A stretch of 7,795 bases of DNA. Origin: Oceanipulchritudo sp049975345. Lineage in GTDB: Bacteria > Verrucomicrobiota > Verrucomicrobiia > Opitutales > Oceanipulchritudinaceae. Positions 4,657 through 7,795 of this stretch are shown one piece after another. The position numbers and the translations under genes were made by a program. The stretch's first letter is position 1, and each line of letters starts with the position of its first letter. The stretch spans positions 1 to 7,795 of the forward strand of contig JBNGDP010000152.1 of the NCBI GenBank assembly GCA_049975345.1. Direction: 5' to 3'. The notes beneath the pieces are model-generated. The model did not search any database. It saw only the letters and a program-made list of their open reading frames with translations, and was not told the DNA's origin.

Positions 4657-7020
4657 ATGAACGGCCTGATTCATCGTCTTTTTCCCTTGCTACTGCTGCT
4701 TTTCATCGGCTCTCCGGCCGTCCAGGCACAGGTCCAGGAACCCGTGGTCGGCGCCATCAGGATCGAGTATGTGGACATCCGCAATGTCAGCGAGGAGGCG
4801 ATCAAGGCACGGCTCCAGATCCGCGAAGGGGCCCCCTTCAGCCAGAATCTCGTCGACCGTTCCATCCGCAACCTATACAACACCCGTCTCTTTGACTTCA
4901 TCGAGGCGCGCACCGAGGACATGCCCGGTGGCCAGGTGCGCGTCATTTTCAGCGTGCAGGCCCGCTACAAGATCGGGAGAATCGAGATCACGGGCAACGA
5001 CCGGATCAAGACGCAGCGCCTCCGGCGCGAGGTGGAAAGCCGGGTTGGGCAGAGCCTGGACGAGAGGCGCATCCGGCGGGACGCGGACAAGATCCTCGAG
5101 CATTACCGGGACAAGGGATACACGGAGGCGCGGGTCGATTACCGGATCGACCGGTCCCCGCAGACCGGCCAGGGCACGGTCACCTTCGTCATCAACGAGG
5201 GGCAGAAGCTCAAGATCGCCAAGGTGAATTTCATCGGCAATACCGCCTTTTCCGCCGGCAAGCTCAAGAAGCAGATGGAGACCCGCAAGCGCTGGTTCTT
5301 TTCCTGGCTGACCGGGTCCGGCCGCTTTGACGAAGTCAAGTTCCAGGAGGACCTCGAGCGCCTGCGCACGGTTTACCTCAACGCGGGTTACCTGGACGTC
5401 AGCATTCCCGAATCGAATGTTTCCCTCGATTATCCCGATCCGGGGAAGATCGTGATCACCATCCGGATCGACGAGGGCCGCCAGTACCGCGTGGGGGACA
5501 TCTCCTTTGAAGGGAATACCGTTTTCGCGACTCCGATCCTGTACGCCTCCCTTGGCCTGCTTCCCGGCGACGTCTTTTCCCCGGAGGCGCTGGACGGGGA
5601 TATGGAGCGGCTGACGAATATCTATGGCGCGGTGGGATACCTGGACACTTCCGTGCGTCCGGAGCGCCGGGCCAACATAGAGACCGGGGACATCGATATC
5701 ATCTACCGGGTCCGTGAGAGCGAAAAGTTCGATGTGGAGTCAATCATCATCGAGGGGAACACCAAGACCAAGAGCACGGTCATAATCCGCGAATTGGCCC
5801 TGGCCCCCGGCCGCACCTTCAACCTCGTCTATATGAAGAACAGCGAGGCCATCCTCCGGAACACCCGCTTCTTCGAGGAAGTGCAGCTTTCCCCCGAGCC
5901 GACCAACATTCCCGGCAAGCGGAACCTGAAAATCCGGGTCAAGGAGGGCAGGACCGGGAATTTCCAGTTCGGCGCCGGTTTCAGCTCGCTGGAAAGCGCG
6001 GTGGTTTTCTTCGAGGTCTCCCAGTCGAATTTCGATCTATTCAAGTGGCGTTCCCCCTTCCTGCAGGGGGACGGCCAGAAATTCCGCCTGCGCGGCTCGA
6101 TCGGTTCCCAGTCGAACGAGCTGGTGCTCGCATTCGAGGAGCCCTGGCTCTTTGAGCGCCGCCTCGCCTTCGGCTTCGAGTTGTTCCGCCGGGAAACCGA
6201 TTTCAACAGTGCCGCCTACGATGAAATGCGCACCGGGGTCGAGTTGTACCTGCGCAAGCGCCTTTTCGGACTCATCAATGGACAGGTGGCCTACAGTTAC
6301 GAGGTCATCGATCTGGACAATGTCTCCTTCAGCGCCCCCCTTGTGATCCGGCAGGAGGCGGAAAACAGCCCCCGGTCCGTTTCCAAGATGACCTTCACGG
6401 TCTGGCGCGACACGCGAAACGACCTCATTTTCACCACCCGGGGCAGCCGCATTTCGCTGGCCACTTCCTTTGCCGGCCTGGGCGGGGATACCGAGTACAT
6501 CAAGCTGGAGGGCCGTTCCGCATTCTTCCTCCCGACCTTTGAATTCGGCGACCAGGTCCTCTCCATCCTCGGCCGGTTCGGTTCCATCTACGAATATAAC
6601 GACGACCTGGAGACGCCCTTCTTTGACCGATTCTACCTGGGCGGACCGGACTCCCTCCGCGGGTTTGATTACCGCGATGTCGGTCCCGTGAGCAATGAAC
6701 CGGGCTCCATCGGGGAGCCGATCGGGGGCAATTCCTACGGCTTCGGCAGCCTGGAATACTCCATCAAGGTGGCGGATCCGCTGCGCCTTGCGGTCTTCTA
6801 TGACTGGGGCTTTGTCAACGCGGACGACTTCGACTTTGATCCCACGAATTACAACTCCAACTGGGGTTTCGGGGTGCGCCTTCTCGTCCTTGGCAATCCC
6901 CTGCGGCTGGACTATGGTATCCCGATCCGGTCCTCCGAGATCCTTGGCAGCGACGGAAGGGTCCTCTGGAGCAGCGACACCGGGAACCAGTTCAACTTTT
7001 CCTTCGGAACCCGTTTTTAA
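4657..7020 (+). CDS. bamA: Outer-membrane protein assembly factor BamA
   Basis: 787 residues, normal for BamA. It folds and inserts beta-barrel proteins into the outer membrane. Residues 1-24 are a signal peptide (Leu-rich 8-17, likely cleavage after VQA). Five POTRA domains follow at about 31-103, 104-183, 184-275, 276-356 and 357-432. Several start with the usual strand plus 'GN' turn: 'IEITGN' (109-114), 'VNFIGN' (190-195), 'ISFEGN' (282-287), 'IIIEGN' (363-368). The POTRA3 insertion 'WFFSWLTGSGRF' (213-224) is typical of the family. The C-terminal barrel (about 433-787) contains the lid-loop motif LRGF (667-670; VRGF in E. coli) and ends in an aromatic beta-signal (NFSFGTRF, last residue Phe). 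It lies beside the ompH/skp chaperone gene, a widely conserved pairing. Confidence 0.98.
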   Translation: MNGLIHRLFPLLLLLFIGSPAVQAQVQEPVVGAIRIEYVDIRNVSEEAIKARLQIREGAPFSQNLVDRSIRNLYNTRLFDFIEARTEDMPGGQVRVIFSVQARYKIGRIEITGNDRIKTQRLRREVESRVGQSLDERRIRRDADKILEHYRDKGYTEARVDYRIDRSPQTGQGTVTFVINEGQKLKIAKVNFIGNTAFSAGKLKKQMETRKRWFFSWLTGSGRFDEVKFQEDLERLRTVYLNAGYLDVSIPESNVSLDYPDPGKIVITIRIDEGRQYRVGDISFEGNTVFATPILYASLGLLPGDVFSPEALDGDMERLTNIYGAVGYLDTSVRPERRANIETGDIDIIYRVRESEKFDVESIIIEGNTKTKSTVIIRELALAPGRTFNLVYMKNSEAILRNTRFFEEVQLSPEPTNIPGKRNLKIRVKEGRTGNFQFGAGFSSLESAVVFFEVSQSNFDLFKWRSPFLQGDGQKFRLRGSIGSQSNELVLAFEEPWLFERRLAFGFELFRRETDFNSAAYDEMRTGVELYLRKRLFGLINGQVAYSYEVIDLDNVSFSAPLVIRQEAENSPRSVSKMTFTVWRDTRNDLIFTTRGSRISLATSFAGLGGDTEYIKLEGRSAFFLPTFEFGDQVLSILGRFGSIYEYNDDLETPFFDRFYLGGPDSLRGFDYRDVGPVSNEPGSIGEPIGGNSYGFGSLEYSIKVADPLRLAVFYDWGFVNADDFDFDPTNYNSNWGFGVRLLVLGNPLRLDYGIPIRSSEILGSDGRVLWSSDTGNQFNFSFGTRF

Positions 7021-7022
7021 TT

Positions 7023-7054
7023 TGAACAGCAGCCGATTTTCACGGGTCTGTTCA
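7023..7054. repeat. Perfect 7-base inverted repeat in the bamA-ompH gap
   Basis: TGAACAG (7023-7029) and CTGTTCA (7048-7054) are perfect reverse complements with an 18-base spacer, starting three bases after the bamA stop. No T-run follows directly, so it is not a standard terminator. It could be an operator, an mRNA-stabilising stem or chance. Confidence 0.4.
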
Positions 7055-7057
7055 GCA

Positions 7058-7087
7058 TTGACCTTTCAAATAAACCTATCACATCAT
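7058..7087 (+). promoter_or_regulatory. Candidate internal promoter for ompH
   Basis: TTGACC (7058-7063) matches the -35 consensus at five of six positions. CATCAT (7082-7087), 18 bases on, is a moderate -10 (four of six). The stretch is clearly more AT-rich than the coding sequence around it. A transcript would begin close to 7094, only a few bases before the ompH ATG, giving an essentially leaderless message. That would fit the lack of a Shine-Dalgarno sequence. Confidence 0.3.
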
Positions 7088-7095
7088 CGCCTGTA

Positions 7096-7680
7096 ATGAG
7101 AAATGTAAAAAGACTCCTTCTGCCCGTCCTTGCCATGGGCACTCTGTTTTTTAATGCTGCTTCCGCAGAATTGACCGTTGTCACCGTCAGCATGCAGAAG
7201 CTCTTTGACGGCTACTACAAGTCGGCCGAGGCCAACCAGCGGCTCGAAAGCATCCGCGAACAGGCCGTCTCCGAAGCCCAGGAAAAGGAAAAGGAACTGC
7301 AGGGCATGGCTGAAAAAATCCGCACCATGCAGGAGGAACTGCAGAATCCGGTCCTTTCCGACGAGTCCAAGGAGGAAAAGCAGGCTGAACTGCAGCAAAT
7401 CGCCCAGGAAGGCCAGCAGAAGCAGGCCGAATTCCAGCAGTGGCAGCAGCAGACCATGAACAACCTCAACCAGCGTGGCCAGGAAATCCGGCGCACCCTG
7501 ATCGAGGAGATCGTCAAGGTGGTCAATGAACTCGCCCTCAAGGACTATTCCGCCGATCTGGTCTTCGACACTTCCGATATCCTTGGCAGCGGGGTGCCGA
7601 CCGTCCTTTACGCCACGGATGACCTCGACATCACCGACAAGGTCCTTATCAAGCTCAACGCCGACGCCCCCAACAACTGA
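7096..7680 (+). CDS. skp: OmpH/Skp-family periplasmic chaperone
   Basis: 194 residues, slightly longer than E. coli Skp (161). Skp-type chaperones hold unfolded outer-membrane proteins in the periplasm and pass them to BamA. Residues 1-24 form a signal peptide: basic NVKR, a hydrophobic core (7-20), and cleavage after ASA. The mature start 'LTVVTVSMQKLFDGYYKSAEAN' region (26-47) matches the family's first strand and helix. Residues about 48-135 are very Gln/Glu/Lys-rich and predicted as long coiled-coil arms. The C-terminal part (135-187) returns to the core strands ('ADLVFDTS', 'VPTVLYA', 'DITDKVLIKLN'). No ribosome binding site is visible before the ATG. The position after bamA supports the call; specific client roles are inferred. 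Confidence 0.93.
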   Translation: MRNVKRLLLPVLAMGTLFFNAASAELTVVTVSMQKLFDGYYKSAEANQRLESIREQAVSEAQEKEKELQGMAEKIRTMQEELQNPVLSDESKEEKQAELQQIAQEGQQKQAEFQQWQQQTMNNLNQRGQEIRRTLIEEIVKVVNELALKDYSADLVFDTSDILGSGVPTVLYATDDLDITDKVLIKLNADAPNN

Positions 7681-7713
7681 GGCATCGCCCAGATCACTTC
7701 TCCTGTTTTTCAG

Positions 7714-7743
7714 AGGCCCCTCCGGAACCGGAGGGGCCTTTTG
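7714..7743 (+). terminator. Rho-independent terminator after ompH
   Basis: AGGCCCCTCCGG (7714-7725) and CCGGAGGGGCCT (7728-7739) form a perfect 12-pair, GC-rich stem around a minimal loop. TTTT (7739-7742) follows. It lies 34 bases after the ompH stop. The opposite strand lacks a T-run on its downstream side, so it works in the plus direction. It marks the end of the eight-gene row. Confidence 0.93.
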
Positions 7744-7795
7744 TCATAAAACGGTTGAATCTCCCGGTTCGGGCAGCATCTTGGGTTCCATGAAC

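Noticed and set aside
3046..4674. 542-codon open frame on the minus strand opposite dnaB
   Set aside because: It is the complement of an intact dnaB with all motifs and is low-complexity in character. It is a codon-bias shadow, and the similar length to the other antisense frame is coincidental.
7744..7795. End of a minus-strand gene (stop at 7746-7744) or start of a plus-strand gene at ATG 7790
   Set aside because: The minus frame is open for only 16 codons before the window edge, and the plus ATG has two codons and no clear ribosome binding site. Neither can be supported from 50 bases.

Overview
The window reads as ordinary chromosome from a GC-rich, didermic (Gram-negative) bacterium. It carries a BamA outer-membrane insertase and an OmpH/Skp chaperone, both with signal peptides. 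The gene order (L25, peptidyl-tRNA hydrolase, S6, SSB, L9, DnaB, BamA, OmpH), the CTC-type L25 with an acidic tail, and hexamer-type intergenic repeats all suggest Verrucomicrobiota, most likely Opitutae. That placement is an inference from context, not a database result.

Layout. Positions 1-212 contain no convincing gene. They hold a REP-like imperfect hairpin (15-79) inside a short open stretch that ends at 138. A complete tRNA-Thr (anticodon CGT, CCA encoded) lies on the minus strand at 213-288. Positions 289-564 separate it from the divergent plus-strand cluster and contain a striking 103-base imperfect inverted repeat (370-472) built of degenerate CCGATC/GATCGG-like hexamers.

From 565 to 7680 there are eight plus-strand genes in a row: rplY/ctc, pth, rpsF, ssb, rplI, dnaB, bamA and ompH/skp. 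Gaps are short (3-75 bases), with one 29-base overlap (pth/rpsF). The row ends in a textbook rho-independent terminator at 7714-7742. The remaining 53 bases cannot be assigned.

How the genes fit together. The first five belong to translation and single-strand DNA binding: 5S rRNA-binding L25, recycling of peptidyl-tRNA, S6, SSB and L9. DnaB is the replicative helicase. BamA and OmpH/Skp are an outer-membrane protein insertase and its periplasmic chaperone. Tight dnaB-bamA spacing suggests co-transcription of a housekeeping island spanning translation, replication and envelope assembly. The S18 gene (rpsR), which often sits between ssb and rplI, is absent here.

I found no CRISPR array, insertion sequence, phage gene, defence system or clearly novel protein system. 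The points most worth a second look are the two intergenic repeat elements, the rplY-pth junction, the missing rpsR, the insertion in the DnaB N-domain and the bamA-ompH gap.
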